From Mycobacterium sp. SMC-8 (lineage in GTDB: Bacteria > Actinomycetota > Actinomycetes > Mycobacteriales > Mycobacteriaceae), in NCBI RefSeq assembly GCF_025263565.1, contig NZ_CP079865.1, positions 6,262,001 through 6,326,000 of the forward strand: a stretch of DNA of 64,000 nt, given 5' to 3'. The position numbers and the translations under genes were made by a program. Shown here piece after piece: positions 1-8,377 of the stretch (position 1 is its first letter; each line of letters starts with the position of its first letter). A model generated the notes under the pieces. The model had not been told where the DNA came from. It saw only the letters and a list, made by a program, of their open reading frames with translations, and searched no databases.

Positions 1-53
1 GCAAGCCTCGCACCTCCGGCGTGCGGGCGCGCGGCGTTTCCGTGCGCGAGAAG

Positions 54-686
54 CTACGACCATTCCGCGAGCACGCGCATCTTTCCGGCTTTGACGGCGG
101 CCTCCCGGCGCAGCCTCTTGAGCTCGGGTGCGAACGCGTTGCGCTCGTTGTCCTGGAAGTTCAGCGGCAGATCGAGCGCACCGAGCAGCTTGCGTTCGAG
201 GTGCCAGGGCTCGGGGTGCAGCACCCACGACACCGCGGCGTTCTCGGCCATCCACTGTGTCAGGACGCTCTCGCCACCGGCGAACGTCATGCGCTTGCCC
301 GACCCGATCCGGCGCAGCGCGAACCCGAGCTCACCGCCGAGCAGCACGCCGAGCGACTTGCGCAGCGTGGACCCGTCGGCGCTGGCATTGCCGGCACCGA
401 AGTGGTACCGGATGCGCTTGCGGAGATCTTGTGGCGCCCGCGGGTTGCCGTCCGGCCGGGGCGGCCCGGAGGAGATGCCCACATACAGCAGCGTCCAGCC
501 GTCCCGCTGTTCGCATCCCGACACGTCGATGTCGCCCGGGATCGTCTTGAACCACCAGCCGTGCACACCCGCCTCCGCAGGCACCGGGCTCGGTTCGCCC
601 AACACCTCTTCCCGCGTGAAGCGTTGCGCTGCAACGAATTTCGCCACAGCATCGGCAGTGCGCTTCGCGGATATCGACTCGGCCAT
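54..686 (-). CDS. GIY-YIG-like nuclease-fold protein
   Basis: Predicted 210-aa soluble protein. Residues about 66-200 resemble a GIY-YIG nuclease fold: a degenerate GIY strand (LLYVG near residue 67), then an Arg/His-rich helix (LRKRIRYHFGAG near 88-99), and a late acidic residue before a short loop (HLERKLLGALDLPLN) like the conserved metal-binding Glu and following Asn of that fold. The reading frame stays open a further 103 codons upstream, but that part is Arg/Pro-rich and looks like non-coding high-GC sequence, so the ATG at 686 (MAESIS) is chosen. It is transcribed away from the small secreted protein upstream. I do not know its substrate; DNA cleavage is only an inference from the fold. 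Confidence 0.72.
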   Translation of the reverse strand: MAESISAKRTADAVAKFVAAQRFTREEVLGEPSPVPAEAGVHGWWFKTIPGDIDVSGCEQRDGWTLLYVGISSGPPRPDGNPRAPQDLRKRIRYHFGAGNASADGSTLRKSLGVLLGGELGFALRRIGSGKRMTFAGGESVLTQWMAENAAVSWVLHPEPWHLERKLLGALDLPLNFQDNERNAFAPELKRLRREAAVKAGKMRVLAEWS

Positions 687-747
687 CGGCCCAGGGTATC
701 CGCTGGGCGGGCCGGCGCGTTCCCCCGAAGCCGCCCCCGAAGCCCGC

Positions 748-1014
748 TCAGATCCCGGTGCAGATCGATACGAACGGAATCGGCGCGCAGATGCCGATGG
801 AGAATCCTGGCGTCGGGTCACCGTTCCATGGCGGCGGCGGTGGAGGGGGCGGGGGCGGCGGTGGAGGAACCGGCGCGACGACGCACGTGTTCGTGGCGGG
901 GTCGTACACCGTCCCGACGCCGCACTCCGCCGCACGGGCGAGCGCCGGTGACAGCAGGACCAGCGAAGCCAGCGGTGACAGCGCCGCCCCGGCAACGATC
1001 AGTCTGGTTCGCAT
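748..1014 (-). CDS. small secreted Pro-rich protein
   Basis: 88-aa exported protein. The start is the ATG at 1014, which places a clean signal peptide (MRTRLIVAGAALSPLASLVL, then a cleavage site near ARA-AE) at the N-terminus; an upstream frame extension adds only charged, non-conserved sequence. The mature part begins with a short two-Cys segment (ECGVGTVYDPATNTCV), continues with a run of about 13 prolines, and ends with GICAPIPFVSICTGI, which has two more Cys. Small mycobacterial secreted proteins with this layout are common and mostly uncharacterised. No function is assigned. The long C/G-rich run at about 830-865 is simply the poly-Pro coding region. Confidence 0.7.
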   Translation of the reverse strand: MRTRLIVAGAALSPLASLVLLSPALARAAECGVGTVYDPATNTCVVAPVPPPPPPPPPPPPPWNGDPTPGFSIGICAPIPFVSICTGI

Positions 1015-1104
1015 CGTAGGGCCTCCCTTGACCTGATCCCCGACCCCGTGCGTGTCCTCAATCGTAGGACTGAGCCCCGCCGGATCCAACGTGCCGCGAC
1101 TGGC

Positions 1105-2706
1105 CTAGGCGGCCTCCTGCGCGCCACTCGACGTCTGCGCGTCGCCCGACACGCCACCCGAGTTGTCTGTGGCAGATGGGGCGCCGTCGGTGTCGTCGGC
1201 TTCTCCTGTTTCGCTGTCCCCTTCGGTTTCTGCGGTTTCCAGCGCGTCGTCGGCATCGCCGATCGACGCCTCGCTCGCCTCGGGATCGTCGGTGTCTTCC
1301 AGCGCGCCGCCGAGGACGTCGTCCGGCGCTTCTCCCTCGGCGTCTTCCGGGATGCCGTCGGCCGAATCGGACGGTCCGAGCGTGACCACCTCGTCATCGC
1401 CGACGACCGGTGCCTGGCTGTCCGCACCCGTTGCTTGCTCGGCCGGGCCCGGTGCTTGCCCGGTCGGGTCCGCACCCGACGCCTGCAGCGGATCGGCTCC
1501 GTTTTCCTCAGCCGCCCCCTCTTCGACGACGGCCGCGCCGTCCGTGCCCTCGACCGTCAACCGCCGCGCTGGGGCGCCGGTCACGGTGGGCTCGACCGGA
1601 GACATGCTGCGGGCCGAGCTTTGTTGTTCGTCCGACTCGTCCGCCGGTCCCTCCGATGGCTGCGGCGTCTCCTCGGTGGTGGTACCGGTCGTGCCGAACG
1701 GATTGAGGAATAAACTGATCTGGGCGTCCACCCAATCAACGAACGCCTGCCATGCCTCGCCGGTGCGGGTGGCGATGGACAAAACGGTGTTGTCGAAAGC
1801 GTTGACGATTGCGGCGATCAAACCGTCACCTTGCAGGGTGTCGGTGACGAACTGATCGCCGGCGTCGATCATGTCGTGTGCGAATCCCGTGAGCGCGTCG
1901 ATGCCACCGGCGATCAGATCCCAGCCCTCGGTCACTTCGAAGTTGATCAACGGAACGAACGGAATCCAGGAGACCGCGTCCAGCACATCGCTTGCTACGC
2001 CGACTGCCCAGTCGATGCCGCCACGGATCGGTTCCCAGATGTCCCAGATGGCGTTGGACACATCAGCCAGCAGATGCGACGCTCCGACCACGGCGTTGCC
2101 CAGAAATCCTTCCGGAAGGTCAGCCGCCGGAGGTCTCGGTGGGTAGAAACCGATCGGCGGCAATGGAATCCACGCACCCACCTCGTCGATTCCCAGCCAG
2201 ACCACTGCGAGGCCGAGATCGACGACCCAGTCGGCGACATTCTTGAGTGCCGATCCCTGGCCCCTCAGCCAATCGGTGGTGTTGAACACCCCGCTGTTGA
2301 TCAGTGACTCGACGAAGTTGTAGACGACCATGATCTGGTTGGCGAAGATCCCGACCCACGGGATCCAGGCGACCACGTCGGAGGCGACCTCGAATCCGTA
2401 CCGAACCCACGGCTCGATCACGTTGTAGGCGTTGTCGATCGCGTTGGCGAGCGCGACGAGCCCCGGCGTCGGCACGAGGGTGGGGGTGGGATCCAGAAGC
2501 AGCGCCTCCACCGCCGCCGCCAGTTGCAGGTCGGGGGCACGCAGCGTCAGCGAGGTCTGTTGCGGAACCGTGTACTGCGCGGCGAAGTTCTGATTCTGCG
2601 GGTGCCACAGGTCGGGCAGGGGGGCGACGCCGGGCGCCAGCGCGATGCTGCTCGCGCCGACCACCGCGACCGCCAGTTTGAGTGTGGACCGAAATGCCAA
2701 ATCCAT
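1105..2706 (-). CDS. exported protein with Trp-rich amphipathic region and acidic tail
   Basis: 533-aa predicted exported protein of unknown function. The ATG at 2706 is preceded by an AGGGGG ribosome-binding site and starts a signal peptide (MDLAFRSTLKLAVAVVGASS). Residues about 70-330 contain several related amphipathic stretches with WIPWVG, WIPLPP and WIPFVP motifs and repeated N-A-x-D-N-x-V/L segments, suggesting a helical surface-associated domain. The last 190 residues are low complexity, rich in Asp, Glu, Ser, Thr, Gly and Ala with no hydrophobic core. It lies 149 bp downstream of the M50 protease gene on the same strand, so it could share that transcript, but it may be independent. 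Similar proteins in mycobacteria are often loosely labelled PE-PGRS-like; the repeats here do not support that label. Confidence 0.7.
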   Translation of the reverse strand: MDLAFRSTLKLAVAVVGASSIALAPGVAPLPDLWHPQNQNFAAQYTVPQQTSLTLRAPDLQLAAAVEALLLDPTPTLVPTPGLVALANAIDNAYNVIEPWVRYGFEVASDVVAWIPWVGIFANQIMVVYNFVESLINSGVFNTTDWLRGQGSALKNVADWVVDLGLAVVWLGIDEVGAWIPLPPIGFYPPRPPAADLPEGFLGNAVVGASHLLADVSNAIWDIWEPIRGGIDWAVGVASDVLDAVSWIPFVPLINFEVTEGWDLIAGGIDALTGFAHDMIDAGDQFVTDTLQGDGLIAAIVNAFDNTVLSIATRTGEAWQAFVDWVDAQISLFLNPFGTTGTTTEETPQPSEGPADESDEQQSSARSMSPVEPTVTGAPARRLTVEGTDGAAVVEEGAAEENGADPLQASGADPTGQAPGPAEQATGADSQAPVVGDDEVVTLGPSDSADGIPEDAEGEAPDDVLGGALEDTDDPEASEASIGDADDALETAETEGDSETGEADDTDGAPSATDNSGGVSGDAQTSSGAQEAA

Positions 2707-2855
2707 GGCCACCCCCTGCACGAGATGACATGAATTCTCGCGCTGAACCGGCGCTGACATACCGGTTTCAGCGGATCCGCAGGGCTGATTCTTCTCAGCG
2801 TCGGCCAGCGCACAGATCGTGGCCCGTCAGGTGATCCCCGCTGCCCGGGCCCTGT

Positions 2856-5375
2856 TCATTGGCCGGTCTCGCTGCCGGACGTACTCGACGTCGAGTGGTC
2901 AGCGCTGCCGGCTTCCGTGGCCGAGGACGATTCACCCGTGTCCGCCGCTGAGGTCTCGCCGGTCGGCTCTGTCGCCTCACTGCTCACCGTCGTCGGCGCG
3001 GCGGAGGTCGACGGTGCCACCGCCGAAGTCGTCTGCGGCGCGGTCGTGGCAGGCGCAGTCGTCGTGGGGGCGGTCGTCGCAGGCGGCGTGGTGGAGGGCG
3101 TCGTGGTCGCGGGAGCGCTTGTGGTCGTCGTCACGCTGGTGGAGGTGGGCGTGGTCGGCGCCGTCGAGGAAGCGGTCTGCTGCGGCAACGCGGTGGGCGC
3201 GGCGGTCTGCACGACGCCCATGATCTGCTGGGTGTACGCCTCCAGCCGAGTCTCGATCTCTTCGGGTGGCACAGTGCCGGCCTCGATCTCCTTGGCGAAG
3301 TGCGCGACCTCGGCCCACACCGCGTCGAGGTCGTCCATCGCGTCTTTCGACAACGGCTCGTCGAGGGTGATGAAGAGCTGTCGGGCCAGCGCATAGGTCA
3401 AGCAGTTGACGCATTCGTAGTTGAGGGCGCCGGCCAGGTTCTGGGGGGCGGCGACGTTGTCGTCGCCGTCGTCGCTGTCGACGACGAACACCACCTGGTA
3501 GGCCACCGCGACGGCGGCGCACGAATTGCACGATGCGTAGGCCTGCGCCTCGTTGACGTTCATCGCGTCGGTGTTGTCGGTGACCCAGACCATCGCGAAT
3601 GCGGCTTCGTAGACCGTGGTGCCGTCGGTGGTATTGACCGCCAGCGCCTGTGTATCGCCGGGTTCCGGGGCGAGCGGCTTATCGACCGGAAACACCCAGC
3701 CGTCCGTGGTGTCGGTGGATCCGAGCACGGCGGCCGTACCGGCCCCGCCGCCACTTCCGCTGCCGCCGTTCATCACCGGCGGGGACGTCCGCGGCCTCAA
3801 CACGAGTGCCAGTTGCGGCGAATCCTGGGTGGGCATCGCCGTGCGGGTGTCCCACACGACGTTCATGACGCCCCGCTGACCGCTGACGAGCCGGTGCGCC
3901 GCACCTGTCGCGGCGGCGGAATCGCGTTGCGCCCCTTGCGGAATGCGGTCGGTCTGCAACGCATAGACGATGTCCCCGATGGTTCCGCGTTCCCACGGCT
4001 GAATCGGCCGGTATCTCTGTTCGCCCGGCCACCAGGCGTACGCGACGCCACAGAGCACGCCGACTCCGGCGACCAGCGCGAGCATCCGCAGCAGAGGTTT
4101 GCCCGCGGTGGCCTGCCAGGTACCGGCGACGGTGCGACGCACGAGACGGGCCAGCATGTACAGGATTCCGGCCACCGGGATCACGATCGCGATCATCGCC
4201 AGCACGCGGGCCACGAGTTGCACGATGTCTCCGTCGGCCCACGCCGTGACGAACACGTCGCGCTGGGTGACCAGGCTCGCCCACGCCGACCCGAGCAGTC
4301 TGGGCAGCGCCCACACCGCGATCGCCACCGTGGCCAGCAGCAGCGGAACGACCACGAGCACCCACAGCGTGACGACGATGCGCGCCCATGCCTTGAGCTG
4401 GCGGGCCTGCGGGTCACCCCAGCGCCACGGCAGTGCACCGAGCAGTGTCGGCTTGATGCGCGAATACAGGTCGGGCACCCCGGTCAGGTCGGCCAGCACG
4501 TGGTAGCCGTCGAATCGCACCAGAGGCGCGAGCTGGCGCAGCATCTGCAGGATCTGCGTGGCGACCACGAGCAGCAGTGCGTCGTAGCGCAGCCACAGCC
4601 ACAGCCCGGTGATCGCGATGGCCACCAGTGCGTTGAAATACAGCCCGCCCAGATCGGTCCGTAACCGTCCTGCCCTGCCGAGGCGGTAGGAGTCGGTCAC
4701 GTCGGTGTAGAACGCGGGCCAGACCAGGTACACACCGAAGCCCATCACCCCGGGCGTGGCCCCGCCGTAGCGGGCGGCCGCCGCGTGACCGAATTCGTGG
4801 AAACCGGCCGAGACGATGGTGACGACGAAGACGAGGATCAGCAGGCCCGGCCGCTGGAACGCGTCGTGGGCCGCCGACGCCAGGCCCTTCTCGAAGAAAA
4901 CCCACCAGCAGACCGCCGCGAACGCCGCCAGCGCGGGCAACACCACCCACGGCCGGAACAGCACCCGGAACGGATCGGTGAGCCTGCGGGTGCGCTCGGC
5001 ATCGGTAACCGCATAGCGGAAACGCAGACCCAACAAGGGGTTTCGCTTCTTGGTCACGGGCTGCGTACCGTCGGGCAGCGTCACCAACCCGAGCGGCCGC
5101 AGCTGCTTGTCGACCAGGTGGGTGATGTTGTCCTCGGAGACGGTGCGGCCGGTGGACGCGCTGACCGCCGCGGCCACCTCCGCGGCGGTCTTCTGCCCGT
5201 CGATCTCGCTGATGATGGCGTACAGCAACGGGGTGAGCTGCACCGTCTGGCCGTCACCGCGACGCACCAGCGCCGGCGGCACCCGATAACCGGAGCCTGG
5301 CATCGCTCCGATCAAATCGACTCCGTCAGCGCGCCGCAGGTGAGCATGCGTGGGCTCGACACCCATGGTGGTCAC
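2856..5375 (-). CDS. membrane M50 zinc metalloprotease with PqqD-like N-terminal domain
   Basis: 839-aa integral membrane protein. Residues about 45-105 look like a PqqD-type winged helix (LTPLLYAIISEIDGQKTAAEV), the domain that in RiPP enzymes binds a leader peptide. An M50 core follows with zinc motif HEFGH at 193-197, flanked by membrane helices (about 145-165 and 175-192, then several up to about 445), and an LVRFDGYHVLADL segment of the kind carrying the third ligand in M50 enzymes. The outer domain has two CxxC knuckles, C616/C619 and C655/C658, in repeat-like AVAVAYQVV and TYALARQLF contexts, then a Thr/Ser/Pro-rich tail of about 120 residues. A GTG start at 5375 has a GGGGGAG site 7 nt upstream. 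It sits 38 bp after the repetitive polypeptide gene on the same strand. Processing or export of that polypeptide is inferred, not shown. Confidence 0.85.
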   Translation of the reverse strand: MTTMGVEPTHAHLRRADGVDLIGAMPGSGYRVPPALVRRGDGQTVQLTPLLYAIISEIDGQKTAAEVAAAVSASTGRTVSEDNITHLVDKQLRPLGLVTLPDGTQPVTKKRNPLLGLRFRYAVTDAERTRRLTDPFRVLFRPWVVLPALAAFAAVCWWVFFEKGLASAAHDAFQRPGLLILVFVVTIVSAGFHEFGHAAAARYGGATPGVMGFGVYLVWPAFYTDVTDSYRLGRAGRLRTDLGGLYFNALVAIAITGLWLWLRYDALLLVVATQILQMLRQLAPLVRFDGYHVLADLTGVPDLYSRIKPTLLGALPWRWGDPQARQLKAWARIVVTLWVLVVVPLLLATVAIAVWALPRLLGSAWASLVTQRDVFVTAWADGDIVQLVARVLAMIAIVIPVAGILYMLARLVRRTVAGTWQATAGKPLLRMLALVAGVGVLCGVAYAWWPGEQRYRPIQPWERGTIGDIVYALQTDRIPQGAQRDSAAATGAAHRLVSGQRGVMNVVWDTRTAMPTQDSPQLALVLRPRTSPPVMNGGSGSGGGAGTAAVLGSTDTTDGWVFPVDKPLAPEPGDTQALAVNTTDGTTVYEAAFAMVWVTDNTDAMNVNEAQAYASCNSCAAVAVAYQVVFVVDSDDGDDNVAAPQNLAGALNYECVNCLTYALARQLFITLDEPLSKDAMDDLDAVWAEVAHFAKEIEAGTVPPEEIETRLEAYTQQIMGVVQTAAPTALPQQTASSTAPTTPTSTSVTTTTSAPATTTPSTTPPATTAPTTTAPATTAPQTTSAVAPSTSAAPTTVSSEATEPTGETSAADTGESSSATEAGSADHSTSSTSGSETGQ

Positions 5376-5413
5376 GGTCGTACTCCCCCTGGAAGGCCTG
5401 GAAGGTCGGCTGA

Positions 5414-6214
5414 TCAGCCCGCGGTGGGGCCGCCGTCGGAGGATCCGGAGTCACCGGCCGACCCGCTGTCACCCGCGGAGCCGACATCGGAGGTGGTGCC
5501 GCCGGCGTCACCGTCGCCCTGGCTGATCGTGGAGTCCTGATCGGCCTGAGCCACGGCCTCACCGATGACGGTCTGCTTGATGATCGCGTCCTGTTCGGCG
5601 ACGGAGATCGCATCCGAGTCGATGGAACCGATGTTGGCCGACACACCGGCGTTGATCGGCGCGGCCACGTTCGCGTTGGCCGCGACGGCGCCGCTGATCG
5701 GGGCCGCGAGGTCGGAATCCAGGTCGACGTTGACGTTGACGTTGAGCAGGTTGCCGTCGAGCAGAGCGCCGGGACTGGTGTCGACGACGGCCCCGGTCCC
5801 GTCGTCGGTGCCATCGGCGCCACCCGTGCCGCCGGTGCCATCCGTGCCGCCGGTGCCATCCGTGCCGTCGGTGCCGTCCACGTCGTTGTCGGTATCCATG
5901 CCGCCCTGGTCGATGCCGCTCACCTGGGTCGAGGTGGCGTAGGCATCGGCGTCGAGCATCTGCTCGATCGACGTGCCCTGATCCACCACCGCCTGGCTGC
6001 CGGACCCGTAGGTCAGCACGTTCGCCCCTGCCGCGGCGTCGATCGGCGCCGCCACATTCAGGTTCGCCGCGGCCGCAAGGTCGATCGGGGAGGCGGCGTC
6101 GATCGCGACGTCGACATCGGCGTTCAAATCGAGAATCGAGACGACCTCCTTGTCGGGGAGCGCGATGGCGCTCTCGGCGAGGAGTTCGTCGTGAGACAGT
6201 CCTTCCGCGGTCAT
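5414..6214 (-). CDS. repetitive Ala/Asn/Asp-rich polypeptide, likely substrate of the M50 protease
   Basis: 266-aa acidic protein without Cys and without a classical signal peptide. The start at 6214 has an AAAGGA site 9 nt upstream. The first 32 residues (LSHDELLAESAIALPDKEVV) look like an acidic helical leader. Four repeats of the form A-A/S-P-I-D/S/N-x-A-x-x-A-N follow as two tandem pairs, at about 41-56 and 55-67, then 173-188 and 185-200. Between them is a Gly/Asp/Thr linker (TDGTDGTGG type), and the C-terminus is a Gly/Ser/Asp tail. It precedes the M50 protease gene by 38 bp. Lack of a signal peptide beside a protease with a leader-binding-like domain suggests a dedicated maturation or secretion route. 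Function is unknown. Confidence 0.75.
   Translation of the reverse strand: MTAEGLSHDELLAESAIALPDKEVVSILDLNADVDVAIDAASPIDLAAAANLNVAAPIDAAAGANVLTYGSGSQAVVDQGTSIEQMLDADAYATSTQVSGIDQGGMDTDNDVDGTDGTDGTGGTDGTGGTGGADGTDDGTGAVVDTSPGALLDGNLLNVNVNVDLDSDLAAPISGAVAANANVAAPINAGVSANIGSIDSDAISVAEQDAIIKQTVIGEAVAQADQDSTISQGDGDAGGTTSDVGSAGDSGSAGDSGSSDGGPTAG
5814..5885. repeat. short tandem repeats encoding a Gly/Asp/Thr linker
   Basis: The segment contains repeated 9-18 bp units of the type GTGCCGCCGGTGCCATCC, which on the minus strand encode DGTGGT-type repeats in the linker of the 266-aa polypeptide. Copy number is likely to vary between strains by slippage. It is coding sequence and not a CRISPR array. Confidence 0.7.
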
Positions 6215-6476
6215 CAGCTTTTGGTCCTTTCGACTGGGTGGCGTTGCTGCCCGCACACGCTGCACATTGCTCTGGTGAGCGACCGGGTACCCCGAAAGTT
6301 CCGAATTCACTTGCAGGATGGCCAGAAAATTTCGCCCATCTGCGACAACCACGCTCGCCTAATTAGCTCAGCCACCAAGCCGGGCGCGATGATCCCCGGA
6401 TGTCAGGTAGCCGAAGCCGCGTAGTGCAACGGTCAAGGTTTGCTGGACGCCAGCCTGCCCCTGGTCGGGTGCCACC
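6215..6476. other. 262-bp intergenic region upstream of the M50 operon
   Basis: The longest non-coding stretch in the window. It is clearly richer in A+T than its surroundings around 6330-6375, as expected for a promoter of the leftward polypeptide/M50 unit. A GGGTACCC palindrome lies at 6285-6292. A GGAAC element in the minus-strand sense near 6300 could belong to an alternative-sigma promoter, but no convincing -10 partner was identified. No RNA gene or riboswitch fold was recognised. Confidence 0.4.
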
Positions 6477-7430
6477 CTACTGCGGGTGGTCGGCCAGATA
6501 TCTGTCGACAGGGATCGGCTCGGTGGCCGCGTAGCCGACGGGCAGCACCACGTCACCCGCACTGCTGAGGTAGTAGACGTCCCAGCGGTAATAGCCCTTG
6601 AACGCGCCGGGATCTGTGCCGATCACCGTCGCGTAGTGCGTCACCGCGCGCACGTAGCGGTTCGAATTGTTGTACCGGTACAGCGCGGCATCACGGTCAC
6701 GCGCGAAGCCGTGGGCGGCCAGAAACCGGCCGGCGGCCATGATGCTGTCGCGGTCGGCGGCGATGTCGCCGCCCGCACCGTAGGTCGCGAACGTCGACGG
6801 CAGGAACTGCATCGGCCCTTGCGCGTTCGCGGTGCTGACTCCGGCGATTCGCCCGAATGCGGTCTCCACCAGATTGATGGCCGCCAGGTAGTTCCACGCC
6901 ACCCCGGACGCGGCCTCGGACTCGCGGTAGTACCTGAGCAGTTCCTGGGCCGGCGCGGGGGCCTTGATCCGCCAGGCCGGCAAGGTCGGCCTGCCCCGCC
7001 CGTTGCCCATCGCGGTCAGTTGCCTGCGCGCGTCGACGTTGCGGTCGTACGCGTCGACCAGGTGCGCGGGCACCCGCGGCCGCACCACGGCGTCCCACTC
7101 CGGGTGGCGCCCCAGCACCCGGTACGCCACCTGCTGGCGCCGAGCGGCGGCGAGCAGCACGTCTTCGGGCGACGACGGATCGCGCAACGCGAGTTCGTCG
7201 TCGACGAGGTCGCCGACCAGTCGCACCGGGTCGGTCGCCAGCCGCGGCTGCGCCCCAGCCTGCGGCGGTGGTGCCGGTGGCGCCGGCGGGGCCGGGGGTG
7301 CCGGCGGGGCCCCCTGCACGACCTCCGTGCGGTGCGCCGGATCCCGGGTGGGTGTCGCCGCATACACCGCGCCGCTGACCAGCGCGACGGCCGCGGCTGC
7401 AGCGAGGACCACCCCGGCACGGGTGGTCAT
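6477..7430 (-). CDS. secreted lytic transglycosylase (SLT/MltB-like)
   Basis: 317-aa exported murein hydrolase. It has an N-terminal signal segment (GVVLAAAAAVALVSGAVYA), then a Pro/Ala-rich linker (APPAPPAPPAPP), a helical domain, and from about residue 165 a lysozyme-like transglycosylase domain. The probable catalytic Glu is E189 in NLVETAFGRI; the downstream GPMQFLPSTFATYG and YNNSNRYVRAV motifs are typical of the family. Such enzymes cleave the MurNAc-GlcNAc bond, releasing anhydro-muropeptides, outside the membrane. It is divergent from the DUF1460 amidase-like gene at 7539, and the two may share a 108-bp promoter region. The start ATG is immediately followed by the signal peptide, so little doubt remains. 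Confidence 0.88.
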   Translation of the reverse strand: MTTRAGVVLAAAAAVALVSGAVYAATPTRDPAHRTEVVQGAPPAPPAPPAPPAPPPQAGAQPRLATDPVRLVGDLVDDELALRDPSSPEDVLLAAARRQQVAYRVLGRHPEWDAVVRPRVPAHLVDAYDRNVDARRQLTAMGNGRGRPTLPAWRIKAPAPAQELLRYYRESEAASGVAWNYLAAINLVETAFGRIAGVSTANAQGPMQFLPSTFATYGAGGDIAADRDSIMAAGRFLAAHGFARDRDAALYRYNNSNRYVRAVTHYATVIGTDPGAFKGYYRWDVYYLSSAGDVVLPVGYAATEPIPVDRYLADHPQ

Positions 7431-7538
7431 CGCCCCTCACCACAGCTCATGTCGCCTCCCGGATCGCGCGATCGCTTCCGACCAGTCTGACCGATCGCGG
7501 CCCGTACAGTGGCCGGAGTACCTCGGGGAGGAGATGCG

Positions 7539-8348
7539 GTGCCGAGCTCAGCAACACCGAACCGTCGCGCGGCGCGGCTGACGCTGGCCGCGCTGATCTC
7601 GGCCGTGATCGGCATTCTGGCTCCCCCTGCGGGCACGCACGCCGCACCGGCGGCCGACATCTCCCCCGCCAGCGCGCAGATCCTGGAGTCGATGCTGGCC
7701 GCCGACACCTCCGATCCCAGCCTGATCTCCGCTCGCTTCCTCGGAACACCCTACGGCGCAAACACTCTCATCGGTTCGGCGAGCGAACCCGAAGAGCTCG
7801 TGGTGAACCTGGAGCGGGTCGATTGCTTCACCTACGCCGACTACGTCGAGGCCTTCAAACGGGCACACGACCGCGACGAGTTCCTCGCCGGGCTCACCCA
7901 CGTCCGCTACAAGGGCGGTGTGATGTCGTTCGAGAACCGCAGACACTTCTTCACCGATTGGTCGGCGTCCGCGCCGGCGATCGCCACCGATGTCACGGCC
8001 TCCCTCAGCGACGACGCGGTGCGCGCGGCCAAGCAGCTGAACCGCAAGGACTCCGGCGGGGTCTATCTGCCGGGCCTGCCGGTGGTCCCGCGCACCGTCA
8101 CCTATATCCCCAGCGATCTGGTGACCGACGGCGTCATCGCCGGTCTGCGCGGCGGCGACTACATCGGCGCCTACGCCGAGGACGGCGGCCTGGACGTCAC
8201 CCATGTCGGGATCCTCGTCCAGGCGCCGGACGGACCGGTCTTCCGCAACGCGTCCTCGCTGCCGGGCGACGACGCGGTCATCGACACACCACTGTCGGTG
8301 TACCTCCAGACCGTCCCCGGGATCGTGGTGTTGCGCCCGATCCTGTGA
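7539..8348 (+). CDS. secreted DUF1460 / NlpC-P60-like cysteine amidase
   Basis: 269-aa exported protein of the DUF1460 family, a branch of the NlpC/P60-like cysteine peptidases with N-acetylmuramoyl-L-alanine amidase-like members. The GTG at 7539 is preferred over an in-frame GTG 30 bp upstream because GGGGAGGAG lies 5 nt before it; a signal peptide (LTLAALISAVIGILAPPAG) follows. The probable catalytic Cys is C96 in RVDCFTYADYVE and the partner His is H222 in LDVTHVGIL. Divergence from a lytic transglycosylase supports a role in peptidoglycan remodelling. Substrate bond is inferred from the family, not proven. Confidence 0.85.
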   Translation: MPSSATPNRRAARLTLAALISAVIGILAPPAGTHAAPAADISPASAQILESMLAADTSDPSLISARFLGTPYGANTLIGSASEPEELVVNLERVDCFTYADYVEAFKRAHDRDEFLAGLTHVRYKGGVMSFENRRHFFTDWSASAPAIATDVTASLSDDAVRAAKQLNRKDSGGVYLPGLPVVPRTVTYIPSDLVTDGVIAGLRGGDYIGAYAEDGGLDVTHVGILVQAPDGPVFRNASSLPGDDAVIDTPLSVYLQTVPGIVVLRPIL

Positions 8349-8377
8349 CGGTTGGCGTGCCCGTGTGTTCGCGGCCC

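Noticed and set aside
822..870. G-rich run that might be a quadruplex regulator
   Set aside because: It is the poly-Pro coding segment of the small secreted protein; composition alone explains it.
5814..5885. Possible CRISPR-like repeats
   Set aside because: Units are short, contiguous, without unique spacers, and encode a Gly/Asp/Thr linker in a supported gene.
6191..6424. 77-codon rightward frame upstream of the M50 operon
   Set aside because: It overlaps the substrate gene start and promoter region, has no ribosome-binding site or recognisable domain.
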